Part shown: positions 19,136-32,724 of the stretch, piece after piece
Layout of the letters: every line of letters begins with the position of its first letter
Numbering within the stretch: position 1 is the first letter of the stretch
NCBI GenBank assembly: GCA_026126205.1
Contig: JAHCJP010000002.1
Location: forward strand, 372,001 to 436,000
Reading direction: 5' to 3'
Source: Maricaulaceae bacterium
GTDB taxonomy: Bacteria; Pseudomonadota; Alphaproteobacteria; Caulobacterales; Maricaulaceae
Length of the DNA: 64,000 nucleotides
The notes under the pieces: model-generated
Databases searched by the model: none
The model's input: only the letters and a program-made list of their open reading frames with translations
Told to the model about the DNA's origin: nothing
Position numbers and translations under genes: made by a program

Positions 19136-19612
19136 TCAGGTCAGCGCGTCGATGGCGGCGCGGTCCAGACCCCCCGGCACCACGGTGACCGGCACGGGCC
19201 GCGCCCCGAACAGCCCCTTGCCGCGCGCCAGGCTGGACACCAGCGGCCCCGGCCCTTCTCCGCTCGCCGCCGCGCCCAGCACCAGAATGGCCAGCCCCTC
19301 GTCTTCCTCGATCAGCCGGGTCAGCACCGCGGTCATCTCGCCTTCGCGCAGCAGCAGTTCGGGCCGCGCCCCGGTGACGGCCTCGGCCTCTTCGGCCAGC
19401 GATTCCAGCGCCGTCTCGGCGCGCTCGGTCGCTTCGGCGCGCATGGCGTCGGCGACGCCGATGAAGCCATTGAACTGCGCCGGGTCGACCACGGCCAGGA
19501 TCGTGACCATGCCGTCAGTGGCGCGGGCGCGCCGCGCTGCGTAATAGACGGCGGCGTGGCTCTCCGGGCTGTCGTCGGCGATGACGAGAAATTTGCGTCT
19601 ATGGGCGCCCAT
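19136..19612 (-). CDS. Universal stress protein family
   Basis: About 158 residues of the UspA fold: RKFLVIADDSPESHAAVYYA at the start and ILVLGAAASGEGPGPLVSSL near the end, where the nucleotide-binding glycines sit. The ATG at 19612 is chosen over a GTG at 19645 because the conserved fold begins right after it. The start codon lies in one arm of an inverted repeat (19611-19632). Function unknown beyond family. Confidence 0.85.
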   Translation of the reverse strand: MGAHRRKFLVIADDSPESHAAVYYAARRARATDGMVTILAVVDPAQFNGFIGVADAMRAEATERAETALESLAEEAEAVTGARPELLLREGEMTAVLTRLIEEDEGLAILVLGAAASGEGPGPLVSSLARGKGLFGARPVPVTVVPGGLDRAAIDALT

Positions 19613-19632
19613 CGGGATAAGAATGTCCCGAT
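19611..19632. repeat. Inverted repeat over the start of the universal stress gene
   Basis: ATCGGGA (19611-19617) and TCCCGAT (19626-19632) are perfect 7-bp arms with an 8-base spacer. It could be an operator or an RNA hairpin. Confidence 0.35.
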
Positions 19633-19666
19633 TCCCTGCCGTCACGTCCAGAAGAAAGCGCCGTCC

Positions 19667-20236
19667 GTGTCAAACGCCCCCGCCCCCGGCCCGTCGCATG
19701 AAACCCGCCTCGGCCTGTTCGGCCGCGCCCGCACCGTGGCGCTGGACGGCGACCGGCTGATCGTCACCGAGAACGGCCGCATGGTCCGATCTGCGGCGCT
19801 GGACGCCATCCGCAGCATCCGCATGCAGGCCTACCCCGCCGGTCGCGGCCAGCAGGTGGTGTGCCGGGTGGGGCATGCCGGCGGTCCGGACATCGTCTTC
19901 GCCTCGGCGGCATGGACTGGCCCGTTCGCCTATGACCACCGCCCGGAGAGTTTCCGGACGCTGGCCGGGGCGCTGCACCGGGCGCTGCGTCCGCGCTGGG
20001 GCGAAATCGAATTCAACGAAGGCTACCGGATGTCGACACGGCTGATGCCGTTCGTTCCGGGCGCCTTGCTGGCCGCCGCATCGCTGTGGCTGCTGGTCCG
20101 CCATGCGCCGTCGGGCGGCTGGCGCGAGGTGGTGTGGCCGCTGATCGGGCTGGCGATCGGCGGCTATGCGGCCTTCGCCTTCCGGCCGGACGCGCCGCGT
20201 CGCTACGACCCGGAAAGCTTCGCCAGCATTCAGTGA
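19667..20236 (+). CDS. Small membrane protein of unknown function
   Basis: 189 residues from a GTG at 19667. The N-terminal two thirds look soluble (LGLFGRARTVALDGDRLIVT, then beta-rich sequence). Two membrane helices follow: FVPGALLAAASLWLLV and VVWPLIGLAIGGYAAFAF. I do not recognise a family. It is the only plus-strand gene in this part and is convergent with, and overlaps by 7 bases, the copper chaperone gene. Confidence 0.7.
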   Translation: MSNAPAPGPSHETRLGLFGRARTVALDGDRLIVTENGRMVRSAALDAIRSIRMQAYPAGRGQQVVCRVGHAGGPDIVFASAAWTGPFAYDHRPESFRTLAGALHRALRPRWGEIEFNEGYRMSTRLMPFVPGALLAAASLWLLVRHAPSGGWREVVWPLIGLAIGGYAAFAFRPDAPRRYDPESFASIQ

Positions 20237-20700
20237 TGGTGGTGTCCGCCGCCCGGCGCGCGGTTCAGCACCGGGAAGGTCACCTGGATCTCGCCGAAAT
20301 ATTCAAAGCGCAGGGTGATCCGCACCTCGTCGCCTTCTTCCAGGCGGGGATGGTCATAGATCATCAGGTGCATGCCGCCCGGCGCCAGCACCAGCGGGTT
20401 TTCGTGGCTGAACTCCGGCGAGGCGTCGATGCGGCGCATGCGCATCACGCCGTTCTCGTCCATTTCATGGGTGTGAAGCTCTATGCGGCCGCCCTCGATC
20501 TCGGCGCCGATCAGGCGGTCGGGCCAGTCGTCCTCGCCAAGGGTGATGGTGACATAACCCGCCGTCACGTCGCGGCCGCCGGGATGGGCGCGCACCCAGG
20601 GGTTTTCGAAGTCGAGCCAAATTTCTCCCGCCTGCGCTGCGGGCGCAGGCGCCAGCATCAGGGCCAGCGGGGCGAGGCAGGCGGCGAAAAGCCGGGTCAT
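20230..20700 (-). CDS. PCu(A)C-family periplasmic copper chaperone
   Basis: 156 residues with a signal peptide (LFAACLAPLALMLAPAPAAQ, then AGEIW). The Cu(I) site is the family pattern of a histidine and methionines: IELHTHEMDENGVMRMRRI and PGGMHLMIYDHP. The protein ends with GGGHHHH, a possible second metal site. It probably delivers copper to cytochrome oxidase. Confidence 0.9.
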   Translation of the reverse strand: MTRLFAACLAPLALMLAPAPAAQAGEIWLDFENPWVRAHPGGRDVTAGYVTITLGEDDWPDRLIGAEIEGGRIELHTHEMDENGVMRMRRIDASPEFSHENPLVLAPGGMHLMIYDHPRLEEGDEVRITLRFEYFGEIQVTFPVLNRAPGGGHHHH

Positions 20701-20734
20701 GGCGAGGCTCCGGTTACAGCTTGCTTGGGCACGA

Positions 20735-20769
20735 CCGCATAGACGCCGATCAATGCGGCGTCGATGCGG
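20735..20769 (-). terminator. Strong hairpin between trpS and the copper chaperone gene
   Basis: CCGCAT plus GACGCCG pair with CGGCGTC plus ATGCGG (13 bp, one mismatch, 7-base loop). There is no U-tract, so it may act as a weak or Rho-assisted terminator or a 3' stabiliser for trpS mRNA. Confidence 0.4.
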
Positions 20770-20776
20770 CGAAGCG

Positions 20777-21808
20777 TCAACCCCAGAAGCCGACGATCTT
20801 CTTGGCCTCGGCGATCACTGGCGCGGCGACAGCGCGGGCGCGCTCCGCCCCCCTTTGCAGAATCCGGTCGATCTCGGCCGGGTCGCCGGTCAGGCGGCGG
20901 TATTCGGCCGAGATCGGGGCCAGCTTCGCCACCGCCAGGTCAGCCAGCGCCGGCTTGAAGACGCCGAACCCCTTTCCGCCGAACTCGGTGAGCACGGTCT
21001 CAAGGCTGGTTCCGGCCAGCGCGGCGTAGATGCCGGCGAGATTAGCCGCCTCCGGCCGGTTCTGCAGCCCTTCGGCGGTCTCCGGCAAGGGCTCGGGGTC
21101 GGTCTTGGCCTTTTTGATCTTGCGGGCGATCGTATCGGCGTCGTCGACCAGATTGATGCGCGAGGCGTCGGATTCGTCCGATTTCGACATTTTCTTCGTG
21201 CCGTCGCGCAGGCTCATGATCCGCGCGCCGGGGCCCTGGATCACCGGTTCGGGCAGCGGGAAGGCGCCCTCGCAATCGAACTCGCGCATGAAGCGCGCGG
21301 CGATGTCGCGCGCCAGCTCCAGATGCTGTTTCTGGTCTTCGCCCACCGGAACGTGGGTGGCCTTGTAAACAAGAATGTCGGCGGCCTGCAGCACCGGATA
21401 GGTGAAAATGCCGACGCTGGCGCGTTCGGCGTCCTTGCCGGTCTTGTCCTTGAACTGGGTCATGCGCTCCAGCCAGCCGAGGCGGGCGACGCACTGGAAT
21501 ATCCAGGCCAGCTCGGCATGGGCGGGCACGGCGCTCTGCGCGAACACCGCCGAGCGGGACGGATCGACGCCTGCGGCCATATAGGCCGCCGCGGCGCTGC
21601 GCACGGCATCGGGCAACGCCTTCGGGTCGTGCGGCATGGTGATCGCATGCAGGTCGACGATGCAATAAAAGCATTCGGCCCCGCGCTCTTGCAGCGCCAC
21701 CCAGTTGACCAGCGCGCCAAGATAATTGCCCAGATGCAATTGCCCGGTCGGCTGCATCCCGGAGAGGATGCGCTGCGGGCCGGAATAGGTGTTGGCGGCG
21801 TCGGTCAT
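20777..21808 (-). CDS. trpS: Tryptophanyl-tRNA synthetase
   Basis: Class I synthetase charging tRNA-Trp. 343 residues. The HIGH-like motif is [15 protein letters not shown] and the KMSKS motif is [12 protein letters not shown]. Lies directly after murJ, as in many alphaproteobacteria. Confidence 0.97.
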   Translation of the reverse strand: MTDAANTYSGPQRILSGMQPTGQLHLGNYLGALVNWVALQERGAECFYCIVDLHAITMPHDPKALPDAVRSAAAAYMAAGVDPSRSAVFAQSAVPAHAELAWIFQCVARLGWLERMTQFKDKTGKDAERASVGIFTYPVLQAADILVYKATHVPVGEDQKQHLELARDIAARFMREFDCEGAFPLPEPVIQGPGARIMSLRDGTKKMSKSDESDASRINLVDDADTIARKIKKAKTDPEPLPETAEGLQNRPEAANLAGIYAALAGTSLETVLTEFGGKGFGVFKPALADLAVAKLAPISAEYRRLTGDPAEIDRILQRGAERARAVAAPVIAEAKKIVGFWG

Positions 21809-21870
21809 GGCGGCTGCGGTTCCTGAAACGCGGGCGGAGCGCGCCTCTTAGCGGGCGGTCCGGCCACGCA

Positions 21871-23415
21871 TCAAGGTTTTTTCAGCGCCTCGCGCACTTC
21901 GCCGGGGCGCAGCGCGCCGGTGGCGAGCGCCGCAAGCCCGTAAACGCCCAGCCCCGCAGCACACACGAAACCCAGCGCCAGAATGTCAGAGCCGAACAAC
22001 ACCCCCTGCAGCCACGCCCGGTTCGCCGCCAGCAGCGCGACCAGCACAGACATGACCAGCGTTGCGGCGGCGATGCCGCCGAACCGCCGCATCAGGCGCG
22101 CATCGAAGCGCCACAGGCCGCGACGTATCAGGGTAGCGCCCAGCAGCCCCGCGTTTAGCCAGGCGGCGACGGATGTGGCGGCCACAAGGCCGACGAAGCC
22201 GGCGCCGCCGAAAAACAGACTCACCCCCAGCACGATGTTCACCAGCACCGAGACGATGGCGAAGCGCATCGGGGTGATGGTGTCCTCGCGCGCGAAAAAG
22301 CCCGGCGAGAACACCTTGGCCAGAATCGCCGCCGGCAGGCCGAGGGCGAACACCAGCAGCGCCCAGCCGGCCTGGCGTGCGTCATGGGCGGTGAACTCGT
22401 CGCGCTCCAGCAGGCCGGAAATGATGAACTCCGGCATCACCGCCATGGCGGCGGCAGCGGGCAGCGACAGGGCGAGCGAGATCTCCATCGCCCGGTTCAT
22501 GCCGTCGCGCGCGCCCTGTTCGTCGCCGGCGCGCAGGCGCTTCGTCAGCGCCGGCAGCAGCGCCACGCCCATGGCGATACCCACCACCGACAGCGGCAGC
22601 TGGTAAAGCCGTTCGGCGTAATACATCCAGCTGCGCGCGCCTTCCTGCAGCGTGGCGATCGACCCCGAAATCAGAATGTTGATCTGCAGCACCCCGGCGG
22701 CCAGTGCGCCGGGCAGACCCAGCGCCACCAGCCGCTTCACCCCCGGCGTCAGCCGCGGCCGCCGCCAGCGCAGCGCCACCCCGGCCCGCCTCATCGCCGC
22801 CCACAGCAAGGCCACCTGCAGCACGCCCGAAACGCTGATGCCGATGCTGAGATAGAGTGCGAGATCATGGTCGCGGGCGTCCGACAGGGCCAGCACGGCG
22901 ATCAGCACCAGATTGAACAGAACCGGCGCCGCGGCCGGCAGGGCGAAACGCTCGTGCGAGTTCAAAACCCCGCTCAACATCGCCGTCAGCGACATGAACA
23001 GCAGATAGGGCAGGGTGATCTGGGTCAGCAGCACCGCCAGCGCGAACAGGTCCGGATCGCCGATGAAACCGGGGCCAAGCGCATACATCAGCCACGGCAT
23101 CAGCAATTGCAGGCCCGCTACCAGAACCAGCATGGCGAACAGCAGGGCTGAAAACGTCTCGGAGGCGAAATCCGCCGCCGCGGCTTCGCCCTCCGCCTGC
23201 AGGCGGCCGGCATAAAGCGGCACGAAGGCGGCGTTGAAGGCGCCCTCGGCGAAGATGCGCCGGAACACGTTGGGGAATTGCAGAGCGGTGACGAAGGCGT
23301 CGGCGACAGCCCCGGCGCCCAGATAGGCGGCCAGCATGATGTCGCGCGCCAGCCCGGCGAACCGGCTGAGCAGGGTCACGCCGCCGATGGTGAAGACCGG
23401 TCTTAGAAGCCGCAT
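21871..23415 (-). CDS. murJ: Lipid II flippase MurJ
   Basis: Flips lipid II across the inner membrane for peptidoglycan synthesis. 514 residues with about 14 membrane helices; VFTIGGVTLLSRFAGLARDI at the N-terminus and FPNVFRRIFAEGAFNAAFVP are the MviN/MurJ signatures. Located 15 bases after glnD, the usual pairing. Confidence 0.96.
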   Translation of the reverse strand: MRLLRPVFTIGGVTLLSRFAGLARDIMLAAYLGAGAVADAFVTALQFPNVFRRIFAEGAFNAAFVPLYAGRLQAEGEAAAADFASETFSALLFAMLVLVAGLQLLMPWLMYALGPGFIGDPDLFALAVLLTQITLPYLLFMSLTAMLSGVLNSHERFALPAAAPVLFNLVLIAVLALSDARDHDLALYLSIGISVSGVLQVALLWAAMRRAGVALRWRRPRLTPGVKRLVALGLPGALAAGVLQINILISGSIATLQEGARSWMYYAERLYQLPLSVVGIAMGVALLPALTKRLRAGDEQGARDGMNRAMEISLALSLPAAAAMAVMPEFIISGLLERDEFTAHDARQAGWALLVFALGLPAAILAKVFSPGFFAREDTITPMRFAIVSVLVNIVLGVSLFFGGAGFVGLVAATSVAAWLNAGLLGATLIRRGLWRFDARLMRRFGGIAAATLVMSVLVALLAANRAWLQGVLFGSDILALGFVCAAGLGVYGLAALATGALRPGEVREALKKP

Positions 23416-23429
23416 ACGACCTTCCGTCC

Positions 23430-26240
23430 CTATCGCGCCGCGCGAGACGTGGCGCGGGCGAGGCCATGGACCCGCGCCTGCTCAGCGAAGGCCGCCTCGT
23501 CCTCGCCCAGCACCGCCAGCAGTCGGTCGCGCACGCGGCCGATCGCGGACTTCGACGTCAGCTTGCGGCCATTCTTCAGCACGTAGAACACGTCCACGGC
23601 GCGCTCGCCATAGCCGTCGATGCGCGCGGCGCTGATGGACAGGCCCTCGCCGGAGATCGCCGCCGCAAGATCGGCAAGCAGGCCGGGACGGTCGCGGCCC
23701 GTGGCCTCGATCACCGTCGCGGTTTCGGCGGCGCTGTTGTCCACAACCACCTGCGGAGAGACGGCGAAGGCGGCCTCGCGCCGTTTCAGCTCCGCTTCCG
23801 CGCGGCGCAGGCGGCGCGCGGCGCGCCCCTCGGCGGCGCGGCGGACGCGTTCCAGCAACGCGTCGAGGGCTCGCGGACGGCTCTCGCCAAAGGGCGCGCC
23901 GGAGGCGTCCTGGACGAAAAACACGTCGAAGGCCGCGCCTGAGCGCGTGGTGGCGACATGCGCGCCGACGATATTGGCGCCGAGATCGGCCAGCGCGCCG
24001 GCGATGTCGGCGAACAGGCGGTCGCGGTCTGGCGCCATCACGATCACTTCCGCCGCGGCCCGCCGCCGGTCGATGCGCGCTGCCGTGGCCACGGCCGCGC
24101 CCCGGGCGTAGGCGGCGCGGGCGACGGCGGCGTGCCGCAGCCGGTCGGCGGCGGTGAAAGCCAGCCAATAGGCGTCGTCCAGATCCTCGGTCCATCGTTC
24201 GGCGAAGGCCGCATCCACGCGCCGCAGCGCCCCGGAGAGCAGGGCGCGGGCCAGCGCTGCACGTTCGGCCAGCCGCGCCCGCGCTTCGCGTTCGCCGCCC
24301 TCGGCCCCCTCGGCCAGCACCGCGGCGGCCGCGGCGTACAGGTCACGCAGCAATTGCGCCTTCCAGCCATTCCAGACGCCGGGACCGACGGCGCGGATAT
24401 CGACGACGGTCAGGATCAGCAGCAGCCGCAAGCGTTCCAGCGAGCCGGCGGCGCGGGCGAAATCGATCACCGTGCGCGGGTCGCTGAGGTCGCGCCGTTG
24501 CGCCGCGTCGCTCATCATCAGGTGCGAGCGCACCAGCCAGGCGACCAGGGCGGTTTCCTCCTCGTCCAGGCCCAGGCGCGCACAGGCCGTCTCGGCGCGC
24601 TTCGCGCCCTCCACGCACTGGTCGCCGGCGCCCTTGCCGGTGTCGTGCAGCAGCACGGCCAGGTGCAGGGCGCGGCGGTTCTTGACCTGCGGCGCCAGCT
24701 GGCTGGCCAGCGGATGTTCGGCGGTTTCGCGCCCGCGTTCGATGTCGCGCAGCAGGCCGAGCGCGTTCAGCGTGTGCTCGTCCACAGTATAGCGGTGGTA
24801 CATGTTGAACTGGGTGCGGGCGACCACGGCGCCGAATTCCGGGATGTAACGACCCAGAAGCCCGGCCTCGATCATCAGCCGCAGCACCAGGTGCGGTTCA
24901 TCGGCGTCCAGCAGAATGGCGAATAGCGCCCGCGCCGCGCGCACGTCGGTGCGAAAATCGTCGTCTATCAGGCGCAGATTGCGGCCGACCGCCGCAATCG
25001 CGTCCGGGTGCAGGTCGGCCCCGCGCGCGGCGGCGGCCTCGAACAGGCGCATCATCAGAACCGGCTCGTCCTCGATCCGGCCCGCATCGGTGAAATCCAG
25101 TCGCCCGTCGCGCAGCGTGAAATCTTCGTCGTCCGCGCCCGCGGCGCGCCCGGCCGGCATGAAGCGCGCCAGCCCGCGCGGCCGCGATTTCCATTCGTCC
25201 GCCTCCAGCTTGGCGCAGACCAGGCGCGTCAGCGCGCCGACATCCATGGCGGTGAGGAAATAGCGCCGCATCAGCTTTTCCGCCGCGATCTCGGTTTCGC
25301 TGTCGGCGAAGCCCATGCGGGCGGCGATCTCGGGCTGCAGGTCGAAGGTCAGCCGGTCATCCTTGCCGCCGGACAGGTCGTGCAGGTGAAAGCGCAGCGT
25401 CCACAGGAAATCCGCCGCCTTCAGGTATTTCTCGATGTCGGCGACGGTCAGCAATCCGCCGGTGACCCAGCGCTCGAAAGCGTCGGCGCCGTAGAGATAC
25501 TGCGCCAGCCAGCGCAGCATCTGCAGATCGCGCAGCCCGCCCTTGCCGTCCTTGATGTTGGGCTCGACGGTGTAGCGCGAGCGCCCGGCGCGGGCGACAC
25601 GGGCGTCGCGTTCGCGCAGCTTCGCCTCCACGAAATCCGCCCCGCCGCCCTTGCGCGCCTCAGCGCGGAAGGCGGTCTCCAGGGCCGCGGCGAGGCCCGG
25701 CTCGCCAGCGACCAACCGCATCGACAACAGCGATGTACGCTCGCTGACATCCGCGCGCGCCAGTTCCAGCGTCTCCTCCAGCGTCCGGGCGGCGCCGCCG
25801 CCGACCGGCACGCCGGCGTCCCAAAGCGCGTAGTTCAGGGTCTCGATGAACCGGTTCTGGTCAGACCCCGCGCCGTCAGGTTTCAGGATCAGAAGATCGG
25901 CGTCCGAGCCGGGGGCCAGCTCGCCCGCGCCATAACCGCCAAGCGCCAGCAGCGACACTCCTTGTGCTCCCGCCGGGTCTGCTTCGGCCAGCGCGTCATA
26001 AAGGGCGCGCAGCACGGCGTTCATCACCCCGGACAGCAGCCGCGCCGCCTCCAGCCCGCCGCTGTCGTCGGACAGGCGCGACAGGGCCTGTTTGCGGCCT
26101 TCGACCTGCGCCGCCCGCAGCCTGCCCAGCGCCGCGCCGCGCGCGCCCGGATGCGTCCAGCCGCCGCCAGCCAGCGCCGCGGCGATCTCGGCGCGCAGCT
26201 TCAGGGCGTCCAGGCTGGCGGGCAGGGCGGTGGCGAACAT
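23430..26240 (-). CDS. glnD: Bifunctional uridylyltransferase/uridylyl-removing enzyme
   Basis: Nitrogen sensor that adds UMP to, or removes it from, PII proteins. 936 residues. Nucleotidyltransferase motif GGYGAGELAPGSDADLLIL; HD domain with HLAVLLHDTGKG; two C-terminal ACT domains that sense glutamine (VIVMAPDRDRLFADIAGALA and IEATGRDRPGLLADLAAAIS). All key motifs are present. Confidence 0.97.
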   Translation of the reverse strand: MFATALPASLDALKLRAEIAAALAGGGWTHPGARGAALGRLRAAQVEGRKQALSRLSDDSGGLEAARLLSGVMNAVLRALYDALAEADPAGAQGVSLLALGGYGAGELAPGSDADLLILKPDGAGSDQNRFIETLNYALWDAGVPVGGGAARTLEETLELARADVSERTSLLSMRLVAGEPGLAAALETAFRAEARKGGGADFVEAKLRERDARVARAGRSRYTVEPNIKDGKGGLRDLQMLRWLAQYLYGADAFERWVTGGLLTVADIEKYLKAADFLWTLRFHLHDLSGGKDDRLTFDLQPEIAARMGFADSETEIAAEKLMRRYFLTAMDVGALTRLVCAKLEADEWKSRPRGLARFMPAGRAAGADDEDFTLRDGRLDFTDAGRIEDEPVLMMRLFEAAAARGADLHPDAIAAVGRNLRLIDDDFRTDVRAARALFAILLDADEPHLVLRLMIEAGLLGRYIPEFGAVVARTQFNMYHRYTVDEHTLNALGLLRDIERGRETAEHPLASQLAPQVKNRRALHLAVLLHDTGKGAGDQCVEGAKRAETACARLGLDEEETALVAWLVRSHLMMSDAAQRRDLSDPRTVIDFARAAGSLERLRLLLILTVVDIRAVGPGVWNGWKAQLLRDLYAAAAAVLAEGAEGGEREARARLAERAALARALLSGALRRVDAAFAERWTEDLDDAYWLAFTAADRLRHAAVARAAYARGAAVATAARIDRRRAAAEVIVMAPDRDRLFADIAGALADLGANIVGAHVATTRSGAAFDVFFVQDASGAPFGESRPRALDALLERVRRAAEGRAARRLRRAEAELKRREAAFAVSPQVVVDNSAAETATVIEATGRDRPGLLADLAAAISGEGLSISAARIDGYGERAVDVFYVLKNGRKLTSKSAIGRVRDRLLAVLGEDEAAFAEQARVHGLARATSRAAR

Positions 26241-26271
26241 GAGGCGAGGCTAGCCGATGCGCGATTCGCCG

Positions 26272-28956
26272 TCACTCGCCCTTGTCGTCCAGCAGCCGCT
26301 TCAGTTCGTAAATTGTCTCCAGCGCCTCGCGCGGGGACAATCCGTCAGGCTCGACCTGCTTCAACCGCGCCTCCACCGCGCTGGGTTTCACCACAGCCTG
26401 CGGCGGGGCGGCGGAGAACAGCGGCAGGTCGGCCAGCGCCGCGGCCGGGGCGTCCTCGCTCTCCAGCCGGGTCAGAATGGTCTTCGCGCGCTCGACCGCC
26501 GCGGGCGGCAGGCCGGCGCGGCGCGCCACCTCGATGCCGTAGGAACGGTCGGCGGACCCCGCCGCCACCTCATGCAGGAACACCAGTTCGCCTTTCCACT
26601 CCTTGGCTTTCAGGCACACGTTTCCCGCCGCCTCAAGCGCCTCGGCCAGCCGCGTCAGTTCATGATAATGGGTGGCGAACAGGGCGCGGCAGCGATTGAC
26701 GGCGTGCAGATGCTCCGCCGCCGCCCAGGCGATGGACAGGCCGTCGAAGGTCGCGGTGCCGCGGCCGATCTCGTCGAGAATGACGAAACTGCGCTCCGTC
26801 GCCTGGTTGAGGATCGCCGCCGCCTCGATCATCTCGGTCATGAAGGTGGAGCGCCCGCGGGCGAGGTCGTCCGCCGCCCCGACGCGCGAGAACAGGCGGT
26901 CGGCGACGCCGATGCGCGCGGATTTGGCGGGAACGAACAGCCCCGCCTGCGCCAGGATCAGGATCAGCGCGTTCTGGCGCAGGAAGGTGGATTTGCCGGC
27001 CATGTTCGGTCCGGTGACCAGCAACAGGCGTGGCGCGGCCTCTCCTGCTCCGTCCAGCGCGCAGTCATTGGGCGTGAATGGCGCCTCGCCCGCCCGTTTC
27101 AGCGCCTGTTCGACAACCGGGTGACGGCCGCCCTCCACCGTGAACGCGGCGCCGTCCTCCACCTGCGGTCGCATGGCGCTCGTCTCCGCCGCCCATTCGG
27201 CGGCGCCGGCGGCTACGTCGACCTCGGCCAGCGCGCGGGCGGCGGCGCGGATGGCGTCCGCCTGCCCCTCAATGCGCGCCCGGAACGCCTCGAAAATCGC
27301 CAGCTCCCGGCCCAGCGCCCGTTCGGCCGCGCCGGCGATCTTCGATTCCAGCTCGCCCAGCTCGACGGTGGAGAAGCGCACCGCACTGGCCATGGTCTGG
27401 CGGTGGATGAACAGGGAATCGTCCATCAGCCGGCCGGCGTGTTTGGCCGTGGTCTCGATGAAATAACCCAGCACGTTGTTGTGGCGGATTTTCAGGGCCG
27501 CGACGCCGGTTTTGTCGGCATAGGTCTTTTGCAGGCCGGCGACGACGCGGCGCGCCTCGTCGCGGAAACGCCGGGTCTCGTCCAGCGCCGCGTCCCAGCC
27601 CGGCGCCACGAAACCGCCGTCGCGGGCCAGCAGCGGCGGCTCCTCGACCAGCGCCGCGCCGATGTCGCGCATCAGCGCCGCCAACTCCGGCTTGCCGTCC
27701 AGCGCCAGGGCGGCGAAAGCCGTCACCAGAAGCGCCGGCGGCGTCGCCAGCGGGTCCTTCGCCGTGGCGCCGGCTATGGCCGCGCCTTCGGTCAGCGCCG
27801 CGGGCAGCGCCGCCATGTCCCGCGGCCCGCCGCGGCCCAGCAGCAGCCGGGTAAGCGCCCGTTCCGGATCGCCCGCGGCCTTCAGCCGCTCGCGCGCGCC
27901 GCGACGGGTATCGCCCTTCCCGGCGAACCAGGCGACGGCGTCCAGCCGCGCCTCGATCACCGCCCGATCGGTCGATGGCCGCGCCAGCCGCGCCGCCAGC
28001 AGGCGCGCGCCCGGGGCGGTGATCGTGCGGTCGATCGCATCCAGCAACGACCCCTTGCGGGCGCCGGACAGCGTGCGGTCGATCTCAAGGCTCGCCCGCG
28101 TGGCGGGGTCGATGGCCAGCGCCGCGCCCGGCGGCGCGGATTTCGGCGGCGCGAGACGCGCCGGCGACCCGGCCTGCGCCAGCTCCAGATAGCCGGTCAG
28201 CGCGCCCAGCGCCGCGCATTCGGCTTTCGTAAAATCGCCAAAGGCGTCGAGCGAGGCGGCGCCGAAGCGCTCCTTCAACCGCCGTTCGCCTGCCGCGGCG
28301 TCGAACTTCGCCCGCGGCAGCGGCGTGATCCGCGCCCGGGGGGCGAGGCGCTGCGCCTCGGTGAAGCGCACTTCCTCGACCAGCAGCTCCGCCGGGTCCA
28401 GCGCCGCGATCTCGGCGGCCAGCGCTTCGGGCGGAACCGCGCTTGAGGCGATCTCGCCGGTCGAGACCTCGGCCCAGGCCAGCGCGCATTCGCCATTCGC
28501 CAGCCGCGCCAGCGCGGCGAGCCGGTTGGCGGCGCGGGCCTCCAGAAGCGAATCCTCGGTGATGGTTCCGGGGGTGACGATGCGCACGATGGCGCGCGCC
28601 ACCACCGCTTTCGAACCGCGCTTCCTCGCCTCGGCGGGGTCCTCGGTCTGCTCGCCCACCGCCACCTTGAAGCCGGCGCGGATCAGCCGCGACAGATAGG
28701 CTTCGGCGTTGGCCACCGGCACGCCGCACATCGGGATCGGTTCGCCCTGGTGTTCGCCGCGCTTGGTCAGGGCGATGTCGAGCGCCTGCGCGGCGCGCGC
28801 CGCGTCGTCGAAGAACAGCTCGTAGAAATCGCCCATGCGGTAGAACAACAGCGCGTCGGCGGGCGCCTGCGCGCGCAGGGCCAGGTATTGCGCCATCATC
28901 GGCGTCGCGCCGTCGGCGCCGGGAAAGCTGCGGTCTGTGGGAAGGGCGGCGGACAT
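26272..28956 (-). CDS. mutS: DNA mismatch repair protein MutS
   Basis: Recognises mismatches and starts repair with MutL. About 894 residues. The mismatch-wedge motif is [13 protein letters not shown], Walker A is [16 protein letters not shown] and Walker B/signature is [15 protein letters not shown]. The ATG at 28956 ([11 protein letters not shown]) is a better start than one at 29088, which would extend into the divergent maeB leader. Confidence 0.97.
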   Translation of the reverse strand: MSAALPTDRSFPGADGATPMMAQYLALRAQAPADALLFYRMGDFYELFFDDAARAAQALDIALTKRGEHQGEPIPMCGVPVANAEAYLSRLIRAGFKVAVGEQTEDPAEARKRGSKAVVARAIVRIVTPGTITEDSLLEARAANRLAALARLANGECALAWAEVSTGEIASSAVPPEALAAEIAALDPAELLVEEVRFTEAQRLAPRARITPLPRAKFDAAAGERRLKERFGAASLDAFGDFTKAECAALGALTGYLELAQAGSPARLAPPKSAPPGAALAIDPATRASLEIDRTLSGARKGSLLDAIDRTITAPGARLLAARLARPSTDRAVIEARLDAVAWFAGKGDTRRGARERLKAAGDPERALTRLLLGRGGPRDMAALPAALTEGAAIAGATAKDPLATPPALLVTAFAALALDGKPELAALMRDIGAALVEEPPLLARDGGFVAPGWDAALDETRRFRDEARRVVAGLQKTYADKTGVAALKIRHNNVLGYFIETTAKHAGRLMDDSLFIHRQTMASAVRFSTVELGELESKIAGAAERALGRELAIFEAFRARIEGQADAIRAAARALAEVDVAAGAAEWAAETSAMRPQVEDGAAFTVEGGRHPVVEQALKRAGEAPFTPNDCALDGAGEAAPRLLLVTGPNMAGKSTFLRQNALILILAQAGLFVPAKSARIGVADRLFSRVGAADDLARGRSTFMTEMIEAAAILNQATERSFVILDEIGRGTATFDGLSIAWAAAEHLHAVNRCRALFATHYHELTRLAEALEAAGNVCLKAKEWKGELVFLHEVAAGSADRSYGIEVARRAGLPPAAVERAKTILTRLESEDAPAAALADLPLFSAAPPQAVVKPSAVEARLKQVEPDGLSPREALETIYELKRLLDDKGE

Positions 28957-29074
28957 GGCCGGGCGAGATTTGCGGGGATTCGCGCCTCGCGCAAGCGCGC
29001 CAGCCTGCTTGCCAGCGCGCGCCGGACAGCTAGGCTCGCCCCACAACCGAAGACCCGCACCGGCGAGGAAGACC

Positions 29075-31346
<2,272 letters not shown>

Positions 31347-31354
<8 letters not shown>

Positions 31355-32711
31355 TCTGCGGCGGCGCCGAGGCCGCCTCGCGCGCCGCGCGCCAGCGCAT
31401 GGCGATCCATACGAACACTATGGCCGGGGCGCCGATCAGCGCCGTGGTGGTGAAGAACATCGGATAGTCCAGCGCATCCACCATCGCCCCGGAAAATCCG
31501 CCGAAGAATTTGCCCGGCAGGGCGTAGAACGAGCTGAACAACGCATACTGCGTCGCCGAAAAGGCGCGGTTGGTCAGGCTGGACATATAGGCGATCAGCG
31601 CCGTGCCCGCCCAACCGCCGGAGACGTTCTCGGCCGTGATGGCGAAGGTCAACTTCAGGATGCTGGCTTCCTGCGTCGCCAGCCAGGTGAAGGCGAAGGC
31701 CGAAACGGCGCTGATGATCGCGCCGACCATCAGCACCGGATAGACGCCCCAGCGCGTGGCGGCCACGCCCGCGATCAGCGCTCCGGCCAGTGTCGCCGCC
31801 ACGCCATAGACCTTCGACACCGCGGCGATCTCGGTCAGGGTGTAGCCCATGTCGACATAGAAAGGGTTGGCCATGAACCCCAGAATGAAGTCGTTAAGCC
31901 GGTAAAGCCCGATCAGCGCCAGAATGAACACCGCGATCCAGCGGTAGCGGGCGAAGAAATCAACGAAGGGCGCCACCGCCGCCGAATACAGCCAGGCCAG
32001 CGCCGAGCCGATGCTGTTGCCGCCGATCGCGGCCTGCACGGCCTCTGTTCCGCCGCCAGCGGCCTCTGGGCGTGGCGGCTCCGGCGCCAGGAAGACGCCG
32101 GCGACGCCGATCAGCATCAGCCCCGCCAACACCATGTAGGCGAAATTGAAGCTGGCGAAATCGGCCATCACCAGCGCGCCGGCGCCGGCGGCGATCATGC
32201 CGAAGCGATAGCCCCACTGATAGATCGCCACCAGCAGGGCCTGTTGGTCGTCGGCGGCGACGTCGATGCGCCATGCGTCCAGCGCGATGTCCTGCGTCGC
32301 AGAGGAAAAGGCGATCAGCACCGTGGCCAGCGCGATCACCACCAGACCCTCGCCCGGCGATGTCGAGGCGGCGAGCAGCATGCCGCCGATCAGCGCCATC
32401 TGGGCGAGAAGAATCCACGACCGCCGCCGGCCCAGCGCGCGATCCAGAAACGGCAGCCGCAGACGGTCGACCAGCGGCGCCCAGACGAACTTGAACGTAT
32501 AGGCCATGCCGGCCCAGGCGAAAAAGCCGATCTCGGTGCGCGAGACGCCCTCAAGCCGCAGCCATGCCGACAGGGTGGAGAACACCAGCAGAATGGGCAG
32601 GCCCGCCGAAAAACCCAGCAGCAGCATCACCCCGGCGCGGCGCCAGCCCAGTGAGGCCAGGGCGGCGGCGAGGCTGCGTTTCGGCGGTCTCGCCGCGGCG
32701 GCGTCGGTCAT
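31347..32711 (-). CDS. AmpG-like major facilitator permease
   Basis: 454 residues with about 12-14 membrane helices. VMLLLGFSAGLPILLVFSTL, FFAWAGMAYTFKFVWAPLVD and ATQDIALDAWRIDV match AmpG, the importer of cell-wall muropeptides used in peptidoglycan recycling and beta-lactamase induction. No ampC or ampR lies nearby. Overlaps the 3' end of maeB by 8 bases. Confidence 0.85.
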
Positions 32712-32724
32712 TGATGACTCCGGA

